A stretch of 64,000 nucleotides of DNA from positions 13,975,950 through 14,039,949 of the forward strand of contig CAXIPT010000002.1 of the NCBI GenBank assembly GCA_964030475.1, written 5' to 3'. The position numbers and the translations under genes were made by a program. This document shows positions 32,915-44,500 of the stretch, one piece after another. Position 1 is the first letter of the stretch, and every line of letters starts with the position of its first letter. This DNA is from Tethya wilhelma (Eukaryota; Porifera; Demospongiae; Tethyida; Tethyidae). Below the pieces are notes generated by a model that saw only the letters and a list, made by a program, of their open reading frames with translations, did no database searches and was not told where the DNA came from.

Positions 32915-35900
32915 ATGAATGTATCAACGAGACAAGAACTTAATACCATCATTGAGGATCTTACACATTCAGGAGAACCGTTTCTTAACCAAGATACTTT
33001 AAGAAAACTCAAACGCTTATGCAAGTAGGTTCATTTACAGCATACTATGATTACAGTGCAGTAACATCATAGATAATACATGTAATACATACTATGCTAT
33101 TACATAAAATTCTGTCTATATTCCTCTAGTAGATGGACAGATAGAATATTTTATTCCACTCCCTGGACAGCTCAGGCGCCATATATCTATGCATCTACAT
33201 GTATGCCGGCATAATTTTTGCCAGTTTTATCTAGTGATATAGCCTCGTACCCAGGCTCTCTCCTTTGACCTTGCACTAACGGTAAGGAAAGAGAGAGCTT
33301 GGGATCCCACCTCACGCATGTAAATCAACAGGTAGAACACTAGTAGAACAGAGCGTGGGCATATATATGTACATCAAGTCTAGGCAATCAAACTGCCCAC
33401 GCAATTTGCGTCTAAAGGTCACCGTACTTTTAGTTCAGTTCAGTTCTACTCAGAATTTTAGCAATACTGAGAAAAAAAACGCTAAGTCCTTGGACTAATA
33501 GAGTCACCATACATAACAACAAGACACTGTTTTCAAGTAAGTCATATGATAGAATGTACCTGCATCTTTGTTTTGACTTTTGTATGACTAGTCGTATCTC
33601 ACTCTAAATAGTGCACTACTAGCATGCTACTAGCTACAAAGCAGCGTTTAGATACTTAATAGAAGCTAGCAAACAAAATTAGACTGCTGCAGGAGAGCAC
33701 AAACAAAAAGTACTAGTTTTGTTTCTTTGCCGCTAAACTCTAGGGAAAAATATGTGGATTTGTGGTCGATTTCGTTTATTTAGGGTTCACGTGCGTGACG
33801 TGAGATCCCAGGCTCTCTCTTTCCTTGCCATTAGTACAAGGTCAAAGGAGAGAGCCTGGGTACGAGGCTACTAGTGATATGTGTATGTGTTCCGGGAAAC
33901 AGTTTTCCCTCGGGGTAAGTGTTCCCTCAAATTTTGTAGTGAGCAAAGTGTCCCCCTGTGAATAATTATATGTACAGTAGTGATTACTTTCTACAAGTGA
34001 GCCTGCAAACAAGCTAAGTCCAAGTGATCTTTGGCATTTATTGAGAGGTTCACATCCAAAGTTCATCTGGTTTGAGAATGCTGCCCAATGTGAAATAATA
34101 AGTTTCATGCAATACTTTTCTTATGGGACAAAATAACTTAACTTTTGACTGGTAAGGCGTAGGAAGCAATCAAAAGAACCGGGAGAACGAGCCCTTTCCA
34201 ATGGTGCTTGAATTTGAAATCAGTTGGATAGTAAGAAAGTTATTTGATTTTTTCTACTGGCATTCTCAAACCAGATGGACTTGCAAAACAGCTGTAATCA
34301 AGAAGTCGTGGCTCTCCAGTGGACAATAAAGTCTTGTAGTCATAATCTACGGCTCTAGATCTAGCAGTATAAATTCTATACTGTATGCTTATAATTATAT
34401 ACATAGTATGTTTGGTCTCAATCTCGGTAGCTGTCTCAGTGCATCCAGACTGCATACAGTATCCCGGGGGGAGGCATTTAGTACTCATTCTTCAGAAAGG
34501 TCACATCAGATGTTTTGCTTATTTCTCCACTAATGTTTGAGCCAAATAGTAGTTATGTAATGTTGACTGAGCATTCTGTATTATACTCTTTTATTGTACC
34601 TATTGTTCAAATCATGTTAGCATGGTAATTACACTAACTCACATAAGTCAAAACAATTTTATATAATATTATCTTATGTTATTTTAACTGTAGATCATCA
34701 AATTTGAACTTGAGAGCAGCATATGAGATGACAATGACACATTTGTCTAAGGAACATGCTGAAATACGGCTATCAGCATTTCAACTTATCGATGACCTTT
34801 TCACACGATCTCATTTATTTCGTGAGCTCCTCATTTCTGATTTTAAGCTTTTCACAAAGCTTGTCACTGGTATTGATGCAGACGATCCTCTTCCTCCACC
34901 TGTTGATGTTTCTGTTCAGCTAAAAGAGAAAAGCCTTCTTGCAATCAGAAATTGGAATGAGAAGTTTGGTGATGGTTACCCTAAACTTAGACTTGGGTAT
35001 AACTATCTGAAATTTAACAAAAAGGTATAGAATACGATATATATATATATATATGTACTGTAGATCGGGAAATTTTCGCTGTTAAAATTTTTTCGCCATG
35101 TGTACAAGTGGCGAAAATTTAAAACATATAGTGATCTTTACTGAATCGGTCAAAGTGGCGAAAATTAAAGAAGCGAAAAATTATAGCACAAAAATTTCCC
35201 GATCTAGGGTAGTTATAGGCCAGTATAACTGCAGGATACCATCAACCCATTGTATGACTGTCTAATATACTGTTACCCAGGCTGACCAATATTGGTTTTT
35301 ACAATGTAAGTACAAGAATAGTATACCACTGTGGTAAGACTTTGCTATCTCCTAGGTAACAGTATATAATGTAAATGCACACTCATTAAGTACGTATTAA
35401 TGAGATAATGATGACGATGAGTCAGAATCTGGAAAACTTATTTGTTCCCCCTTAGCACACATGTATGGTGGGGGTTAAAATGGTTAACCTGCCCACACAC
35501 TGATAGTCGATCTGTATGGAACTGAATACACTGTACTGTAGCTGCTCACAAAATTGAAAAATAAACCAGCCTACATGTATATATGTAAAGAATCTAGAAA
35601 TTGTTTGAAGTGGAATGTATAATAATTGAGGAGAAGTTAGTTTTTTTTATATTTCTCAATTTATGAAAAATAACTAAAGCCCAAATTAGCAATATTTTTG
35701 TAATGCTTTAATTAAGTTTTACTCTAGTTAGCTTTAATTTGCAGCCTGCTCAGCTATGGCTATGTAGCTGAATTATCTCATCACCAACCTAAGCTTATTG
35801 TTTGAAGTCAATTAGGGAGGAACATCAAAGCATAGAAGCCAATTAATTTTATTTGAACGAGTTGCTCTAGCTCTCATTAACAAATCAATGACTATAGTGC

Positions 35901-38900
35901 TTTTCTTGCAGTAAAAGTCGAAGTACTTGCAAGAAGCTTTGTTAATTGTTTGTGTTTTAATCTTAAATATTCTCACAATTCACCCAAAGGTGAACTTTGA
36001 GGAGCTTGTGGCACAATCAGAAGTCGCTCAGAGGTACCAGCAGCAAAGGGAAGATAGACGCAAAGTCATGTTGGAACAAAGAATACGAGAAATAAAACAA
36101 GAAATAGCAGGTTTGTGAGTATTGTTCTGCACTTTTTGCCAGTTTATGCACTTTTGAAACATCCATAGAACTCAGGAGTTTAGTCATGAAGTGTGTGGAA
36201 ATATTTTAGGTCACATTTCCACTAGACCAGTCCACTCAATGATTATATAGAGTAACAGTTACCTTTGAACTATTGTTGCTAACAGTTCTAAGCTCTCTTG
36301 ATTGAACTATCATGGAATAAAGTGTTGTGAAAGTTAGTGTTTTAGCTCTCCAATCACGAATTATAGCTTGGAAAACTACCTTCAATGAAAATTAATAATT
36401 AATCTAGGATAAGAAGTTACTATGCAGAATGGCTACTACACAGGTGCTGTACCAATGAAGGCACCAATCCTCTGCACACTCAACTTGTATAATTGTTGGT
36501 GCACTGATATAAATACTGAGTCTGTATATAGGGCATCGTGTAAAAGTATATCATAGTTATCAATGTATCAACAAAACCAACCCAAGTTCAAGTATAGCCA
36601 CATAACTGTGATGAAGCAGCACAAGTCACAGACTATGAAAGCCAGTTAGAAAAAACTTGAGATCTACTGCTGATTTGATAGGCGATTGTTCTTACCACTG
36701 AGCTACTAGAACTCACTGGCATTGCAGTAGAGACTGGCATGTACTGGAAAGCTCGGCCACACTATACATGCTAATACATCTATGCTTACATAGAAAGCAG
36801 GCCAACTCCTGTCTGTCTTGCCAAGCAACACTAACGGTAACCAACTGTGACAGCAGCATAGAGCACCATGAGCATCGTTGAAGTCAACATGGATTCTAGA
36901 TAACGCACACTAGATCAGTAGGCGTGGCCTCGAAGCTAAGTGCTAAAATGAAGCCCAAAAGCCTCAAATCTCAGCAACTACAGTGTTTTGGGCAGCAAAA
37001 AATGTAATTCTACAGGATCATTCAGTTTTATGAACATAAGTACCATCAATATTGTCGCTAGAGCTGCTTTTCTTGAGATTTCGATTGAACAGACAGACAG
37101 ACAGACAAAACAACTACCACAAAGCCTAGCTAAGTGAAAGTTAGGGGTGAGTGTGTGGTGGGATATTAGTCACCAGTGAGTTTAGTCGTGAACGAACTAA
37201 GAATGAGGCGAACCAACAATTTTAATTATTTATAGGCAAGAGACACTACTCTGAACTCAACTGATGTTCACAATAGCCGTGAAAGTAGACTTGCTTTGAT
37301 GTTGTCACAATACACAGATATGTTGACTTGGAAAGGGTGATTAGGTACAATTAGAATCTACGTGATATTTTGCTATTAATGGTGCTTGTATATATTGCAA
37401 TATGTCGATGTATACGGTCATTTTATAGAGAAAAACAAAGGCTCAAGTGAATGTGAATAGACTTTCGCCTTGCAACTTGCTGTATTGTGGGTTTGGACAT
37501 TAGCATTCTGGCAATTCAAATTAGCAAATCGTGTTTTTAGAATTTCACTCAACTCTATCGTACATAATTATAACAATTGTTTAGTGATTTGGAGAAGAAT
37601 GACTTTCCAATTAATTCACCAAATTTGCCTGCTACTGTATACTAGCCTCATTCCCAGGCTCCTCCTTCACAAATATTTTCTTTAAAACCTACTCTCCTAT
37701 ATATAATTATCATCAAAACTTGCATGTTATACTGTTGAAACACTGTACTACATTCTTTATATTTGTCAGGCAATTTATGATCTGTCACTTGTTTTATTTC
37801 CACTTGTAGATCTGCAACCAGACATTTTGGATTGTCTAACACAAACCGAATCTTGTTTCAACCTCTTGCTTCCAAGATTTGATTTACCTGACCTTTATTG
37901 CTCTACCTCCAACACAGACCAACTAACCACAGAAAGAAAACAGAAATGTTCAGCTATTCCAAGTACAGTTAGTTCTACAAAAGGTTGCTTCAATAAAAAA
38001 CGAAGTAGTAGTAGTTCGTCACTTACTTCAGTTAGTAGTGATGAATGTAAAACAATCGGCAGTCTTTCAGCTGAAGATGATTCCATACCTGATAAGACCA
38101 TTCTAGCAGCCATTTATGGAACAACCACTGATAATACTGCTTCCAAGGATAGAAAGAAAATGTCAATGTGCACAAGCAAAGGCAAAGGAAAACTCACCAC
38201 TGAATCTATTGATGATAGAGATATCCACATCAGAGAGGAGGAGAATGATGGCAGTTCTGATTCAGAGTCTGAAGTGGAATGGGAGGATGTACTCCCTATT
38301 GCCGAGCTCAAAGATAGTGCTGGAGAGTACTTGGAATTGCAGCAGCATGGGTTTGCTTCACACAATTTTTCTATCCCAGTAGAAGTGAGCTCTCAGTTTG
38401 AAATAGTAGAAGATGAGCATAACTCTAACCTTCTTGCTACTCTCAAAGAAAACCAACAAATGTTGACATGTAGTTTTCTCCCAACCATAATGAAATGGAT
38501 AGAGGTATATACATCTAATGCTTACCTACCTAAATATTTTTTATTCTAGCATGCTATGATTGTGTCATACAGTGGTTAACTAAAGGAGAAGAAGAGGAGC
38601 AACTAAGGAATGCAATTGATCTTAAACAAAAAGTAAAAATGACTTTGGAAAAGTTTAGTAGACTTAAATTGCAGTATAAAGATTTGACCCAAGTTAGTAA
38701 TGACCCTTGTCAAGAAGTAGTTCAACAGAAGAAAAATATCTGCAAGAGTCATGCTGAGTGGACATTTGGGTTTGGTTCACACAATACTCTATCAGCAGAC
38801 ATGGAATGTGATCCAACTACTCCAGAGGCTCAGCTCTCTCAACTGAAACTAAAGACAGCGAGATCAAGGTATCAACCATACACATACCGTGTGGTAATAC

Positions 38901-41302
38901 AATTCTGTTAATTATTAATCCTGTAGATCTTCCGAAACCAATTCTGTGATGACCTCCACTTCCAAAAGTGTTTTGCACCCCACAGCTCCAGTTGTACCAT
39001 TTGATATGGACCTCTTTCACTGGGAGGATCCTGCTGAACTACAGCTGATATCAACAGCACAGTAAGCTTAGGCACACTCTTATATTTCATTGAGATGTCA
39101 TAATAACTTACCAGAATTAGTGTGCAGATGGCATATCAGGATAAGCATACCTAAAGAGCTACCATATAGCGGGAAATTTTTGCAGGTCCAAATTTTCGCG
39201 ATAAAGCATGTTGGAATGCTAGTTCGTTTTTTCGCTGTTCAAATTTTCACAGATTCTACATCAAGTGCTGTACGTGCGCAAGCGCTATTGGAGTCACGTG
39301 TTCAAATTATCGCAATTCTTTTTTTCGCGGTCAGATCGCCACCGCGAAAATTTGAACGCTGCGAAAATTTCCCGCTATACGGTATCTTTTGCAGTGCTAG
39401 CTTAGGATAGAATGACAGGTGCTATATGCAAAGATGGCTGACAGTTGTTGAGATCACTGACATGGCTTAACAGTGGCAGCTGTATCCAACAAATAAGTGT
39501 GTGAAAGTGGAGTCAATCTTTCATAGGAGTTTGCCTTTCTGTTGCTGTACGTACACCAAACTTACTGTAGCTAGCAGCATAACAAGGTTTTGTCCTAGCT
39601 GACTACAAGATTGTTGGAAATTGGCAATGGTTGTCTGGGATGTCACGTTGCATGAATCGCATGCAGACACACATGCTAGGCTAGCCAAGCTATGCATTTC
39701 ATCCCTTCGATCATGGGATGCCAGTACTACATATGCTATAGCAGTACACGTTAGTATACATCATACACAAGCAAGGAGTGTGGCAAGCAAAGCAAGCCAT
39801 GAAAGCAAGCCAAGCAAGCCACACTCCTTGTATAGTGCTCTACTAAAATTATGGTCATACATATCTACACACACAGAGTTGGTTCTTTTCATCGTTTTTG
39901 GGTTGAAGAACGTGAAGTGAATATCACTGAGGTATGTACTGCTGGATTATCCATCGAATGTGTTATTAATTTTTATTACACACAAAGCTGGCTAAAGAAA
40001 AACTATTTCCTGATTACATGAATATTACATTATGTAATATACATGAGCAGAGCTAGGAGGTACACAACACTAGTGCCCATGCACCTTTGCTGAGCTGGCA
40101 AGTAGGTGCTTTGTGATCAACTTTCACTGTAGTCACGCACAAATTTCATTGAGCAATTTACATACTTGCCAGCTCAGCACTCTTAATATTAAAAAAAAAA
40201 AAACAACAACCCAAGGCTTAAGCTGCCATAAGCTGCCTTTGAGATATTGATGCAAATTATTAGTGGAACATTGTTGTTCTGATGATCTTTGCTAGCAAAC
40301 ACCCATTAAAGAGGTTCAGAGAAGAATATAAAAATGTTTTGGGTTTATTCTGCTATGTTTTTTTTGTAATTTACAGTGGTTAATATTTTTGCCTGTTGTA
40401 CATGCATGATTACTGAGTAGGATCAGAAAAGACGTTTAAATTGTCGGACAATTAATTACACTGGTGAATTTGAACCAGTACAACGGGCTTGTAGAGCTCG
40501 TCTACCCAGTGGAAGATTGTGTCCTAGAAGAGATCGACAAAAGGTACGTTTATATATAGTGGTACAATATTTAGCACATATTATGCACAACCTTCACTGT
40601 TTATTGTATGCCAGTAGTGATTTATTAGATGTTGCCTATTCTTACAGCCTGAGATAGCCTTATCATAGGTGTTGCTTCTCTTGTGGATAAGAATACAACT
40701 CCGAGTATGTATATTAATTTGCCTAATGATGATTATGAAATTACACTTCCTCAAACTGTCAAAATTCAAAACATTCAACACTGTAGCTAGCAGTAGAAAG
40801 ATATAAAAGAACCTAATTTGACAGTTAGGTTAAACACACTAAACAGTAGTATGCTCTCAAATCATCACACCAATCTGTGTTGCTTATTATAATTTTGCAG
40901 TGCCCTTTTCACGGACTAATTGTTCCCAGAGATGATAGTGGGAGACCTATTGACATGCACATATCAGATCAAGAAATTGTTCAACATGCTAAAAAATCTG
41001 CACCTGTTCATGAAAAACTTGGTACACCTACTGGTTTAAACGTCAAGAAAAGATGCAAGTTGTATAATCATTTTGTATTATAATACATTTATGTTCATCA
41101 TTATTCCACAGTAAATTCTGATAGGAGAAAGTTTCCTAGGTTGACTGATCTCAGGAGGTCAAAGGACACACCTAGAAAACGTCTGGCACAAAAAGTTTTG
41201 AGTAATCATTCTCTGAAGAAAATAGCTCAACAGGTTGATTGTTCATCACGAAAGTTTCAGGACAAGTTTGGCTATAGCTTTAACTATGCTCTAAAAAGTT
41301 AG
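32915..41302 (+). CDS. UVSSA: UV-stimulated scaffold protein A (transcription-coupled repair)
   Basis: UVSSA binds stalled Pol II with CSA/CSB, recruits USP7 and hands TFIIH to the lesion in transcription-coupled nucleotide-excision repair. The exons are 32915-33024, 34694-35024, 35990-36110, 37810-38504, 38573-38868, 38927-39061, 39877-39931, 40421-40543, 40901-41054 and 41112-41302 (TAG), giving 2211 nt and 736 residues (human 709). The N-terminal VHS-like domain includes SGEPFLNQDTLRKLKRLCK, HAEIRLSAFQLIDDLF and NWNEKFGDGYPKLRLGYNYL. The centre is Ser/acidic-rich with CLTQTESCFNLLLPRFD and LEKFSRLKLQYKDL. The C-terminus has VVPFDMDLFHWED, YTGEFEPVQRACRARLPSGR, a Cys/His zinc motif ending KCPFHGLIVPRDD, and KFGYSFNYALKS. 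The intron after 41054 best fits a GC-AG intron (gcaagt). It is divergent from LMAN2 and tail-to-tail with KLHL. Confidence 0.96.
33240..33870. mobile_element. 631-bp Mutator-like MITE with 9-bp target duplication
   Basis: The left TIR 'tagcctcgtacccaggctct' mirrors the right TIR 'agagcctgggtacgaggcta'. The long arms also share 'ctttgaccttgcactaacgg'. Direct repeats 'ctagtgata' at 33231-33239 and 33871-33879 flank the element exactly, a 9-bp target duplication typical of the Mutator group. It sits in UVSSA intron 1. A shorter relative is at about 61527-61625. Confidence 0.85.
34059..34282. mobile_element. 224-bp MITE, ends aagtccatctggtttgagaa (copy 1)
   Basis: The left 'agttcatctggtttgagaat' mirrors the right 'attctcaaaccagatggact'. 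The interior matches the element at 48691-48925 in reverse orientation ('ttttgactggtaaggcgtag' against 'ctacaccttaccagccaaaa'). Confidence 0.8.
35055..35212. mobile_element. 158-bp TIR element in UVSSA intron 2
   Basis: The left 'gtagatcgggaaattttcgc' mirrors the right 'aaaatttcccgatcta'. It follows an (AT)n run at 35037-35054. Confidence 0.65.
36450..37150. repeat. Decayed cctcggcac element (copy 4) with tRNA-like insert
   Basis: The left 'gaaggcaccaatcctctgca' and the right 'acaactaccacaaagcctag' correspond to the ends of 24058-24850. The interior has 'gataacgcacactagatcag' and 'aaaagcctcaaatctcagca'. A tRNA-like piece ('ttcttaccactgagctacta') is at about 36690-36712. Confidence 0.55.
39161..39383. 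mobile_element. 223-bp TIR element in UVSSA intron 6
   Basis: The left 'accatatagcgggaaatttt' mirrors the right 'aaaatttcccgctatacggt'. Inner 'ttcgcgg/ccgcgaa' blocks are also inverted. Confidence 0.75.
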
Positions 41303-41537
41303 CAGTAACTGCCAGTAAGGCACACTTGACTCTACAGAACCCTCACTTTGTGTGACAGTCACCATGCTATAACATTATCAGTGAATGTGGTACAGTAAAT
41401 TTTAATAAGATATCAATTTGATATAATTTCCATATTAATTTTCCATACTGTGAGGTTTAAAAAGAACACAAAAATTATGACAGCACAATATGAAAATTTG
41501 ACGGTGATACAAATACAAGCTGTTGTATGACTGCATG

Positions 41538-44500
41538 TTAGAGTTGAGATTCTGGTTCCCAAAAACTCTTCATTGTAGATTGAACGGGCCACAGGTAAGC
41601 TACTGCAATACCTGGGACACTGCGACCAAACACTAACGGTGATACTTCTTTCCATGTGCCATCTTCTGGATTATACTTTTCAACAACATCAACTGTCTTA
41701 ACACCATTGTACCCACCAATGGCATACACCTCTCCTACAAATAAAATTAGATACTTCTTAACAATTATATACCATACCTTTTTATTATAACAATGTATAC
41801 AGATAACATGGTAAGTACTGTTTAGGGTGATTTTTTCACAGGCCGGAAGCAATTTTAATTTGTGGATTTCACAGATTTAGGTGCAATCCTCAAAAAATGT
41901 GTAATACTATGGTAACGGTAAGTAAGACAATCTGTGAATTCTTAGCAAATCAGTGAAATTTGTTTTCCTTAAAGAAAAAAAAATGCCCAAACAGTGAACC
42001 CTATTTGGCCAATCCTGTAATATATATATACAAGTAAAAAAAAAAACATTGGAAATGTAATGAGACATAGGAATGGCCAAATCGTAAAAAGAAAGCAAAC
42101 AAGATGGAATGGCTGTTTGAGTGTGTGCAGAATTCTTCCTGTGATGGGCTGCATGTATAGTACTCTCTTCCCATGTTGAGTCCCTCATGTTGCCCATAGG
42201 AATAATTCTTTACACACTCAAACAGCCATTCCATCTTGTTTGCTTTCTTTTTACGATTTGGCCATTCCTATGTCTCATTACATTTCCAATGTTNNNNNNN
42301 NNNNNNNNNNNNNNNNNNNNNNNNNNNNNNNNNNNNNNNNNNNNNNNNNNNNNNNNNNNNNNNNNNNNNNNNNNNNNNNNNNNNNNNNNNNNNNNNNNNN
42401 NNNNNNNNNNNNNNNNNNNNNNNNNNNNNNNNNNNNNNNNNNNNNNNNNNNNNNNNNNNNNNNNNNNNNNNNNNNNNNNNNNNNNNNNNNNNNNNNNNNN
42501 NNNNNNNNNNNNNNNNNNNNNNNNNNNNNNNNNNNNNNNNNNNNNNNNNNNNNNNNNNNNNNNNNNNNNNNNNNNNNNNNNNNNNNNNNNNNNNNNNNNN
42601 NNNNNNNNNNNNNNNNNNNNNNNNNNNNNNNNNNNNNNNNNNNNNNNNNNNNNNNNNNNNNNNNNNNNNNNNNNNNNNNNNNNNNNNNNNNNNNNNNNNN
42701 NNNNNNNNNNNNNNNNNNNNNNNNNNNNNNNNNNNNNNNNNNNNNNNNNNNNNNNNNNNNNNNNNNNNNNNNNNNNNNNNNNNNNNNNNNNNNNNNNNNN
42801 NNNNNNNNNNNNNNNNNNNNNNNNNNNNNNNNNNNNNNNNNNNNNNNNNNNNNNNNNNNNNNNNNNNNNNNNNNNNNNNNNNNNNNNNNNNNNNNNNNNN
42901 NNNNNNNNNNNNAGTTGTTGTGACCGGCACCCCCACACACACACACACAAAGCAACTTTCATACCTGAATCATATCCTCCAACAGCATATAAACACCCAT
43001 TAAGTGCTGTAACACTTGCAGCTCCTCTACTGCGATGCATTGGTGGCATATCTTCCCATTCATCTCTTTCTGGGTTGTAACACTCCATTGAATTGAGGTT
43101 GGAACGAGTACCATCATCACGGTTGCTGCCACCAACGGCATACACTAAGTTTTCAATCACAGCCACACCTGGACAGAAGTCAACATCAAGCTCAAGCTCT
43201 TAACATAAATAAACTCATTTTTATTTAGTGCGTGTTTGTTTGAAGTTATAAGCAACAGTAGTAGTTTAAGTATTTTATATGCATTCTTAAGCATTTTGTA
43301 TTACTAGTGGGAAGAATACTACATATGAGAAGAGCATTCTAGTCTATTGTTTATTAGTAAAATGTGATTGCTTTGGAAAAAAATCACAGTGTAAACAATT
43401 AGTTGCAGTACCTCAAGTGGTCAGTTAGCTACATTGTAAATTGTATAAAGAATGGGCTGTGACTATCATTGCATACTGTAATAAGTAATAACCATAAAAA
43501 CTTCTTTCTTAAGTGAGTGTTCTACCTGCAATTGAAAGTTCACTAAAACTGTATTTCCTTGATCAACACCAGGGCTAATTTTTTTCTTCCATTGGGGCAT
43601 TAGTTTTAAGGGGTAGGAATAACTCTGATAGCTATAGCTATATATATATATATGCATAAAAGTTCATTGGAAAAAATCTTGAGATCTACAGCTGGGATTC
43701 GAACCCAGATCTTTCAAATTCTAGTCAAATGCTCTTACCACTGAGTAGAACCGTGAGGTTTATCTATGGTATACAGTATACCAGGAAAAGTTTCGCTATA
43801 GGGGAAGGTTTCACAGGGTTTAGCTTTCATGGTTTTCGCGGATCACGCTCCATCCGTGAAAGTTTTATCTGTGAATTCTCTGTAATGTGTATGCGTATGG
43901 GCTCGCACAGCTCATCCGCGAATATTAAACTGCAAAAATGTTTGACTAGAGACATCCATGAAAGTTTGACACTGTGGTATACTACTATGACATGTATTTG
44001 CATCATGTAGGCCTTGAGATCTGGTTTGGAAGTCAACTAGTGTCTATATGAATACCAGCCTATTCTTCCTGACTCGGCAAAGGATGCCATACCTAAATCC
44101 AGCCTGACTCAGTCTGCTGGGGTACTGAAACCACCAATGACACAGAGCTGAAGGTTGGATGAACACGTGAAAGTTCATTGTGTATGCATGCTACAAACTA
44201 CTGCAGCTATTCCTTCCTTTGGAGGTCCATCGTGACTTTGCCGCTGTTCTGAATTCCTTCAGAGAAAAAAGAAAATATTTTACAAAACAATGGAATTGCA
44301 TTCAAGTTTGTTCTGATTTAGTCGCTTGAAAGCAGTGTACTATGTCAGTTAAAATGTGAATACTGTCAAGAGTTGCAAAAATAAGAGTAGAAGGCTGCTG
44401 GAGATTCCTACACATAGAATGAGTGCTGTGATTTAGGCTGTCCTGGTCATTGCAACGTAATTTTGGGCCTTGAATTTAGTTGAATAGTTTGGCATGCAAG

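Noticed and set aside
38541..38572. Acceptor at 'ttctag' for UVSSA exon 5
   Set aside because: Using it leads to a stop in the phase carried over from exon 4. The next AG (38572, 'catacag') restores the frame.
42187..43166. Long open frames on both strands across 42.2-43.2 kb
   Set aside because: They are open only because they read through 619 Ns. The real coding part is the kelch exon at 42965-43168.
43684..43752. Functional tRNA gene
   Set aside because: A and B boxes are visible, but the D arm is shortened and the acceptor stem has a mismatch. The related copies indicate a SINE.
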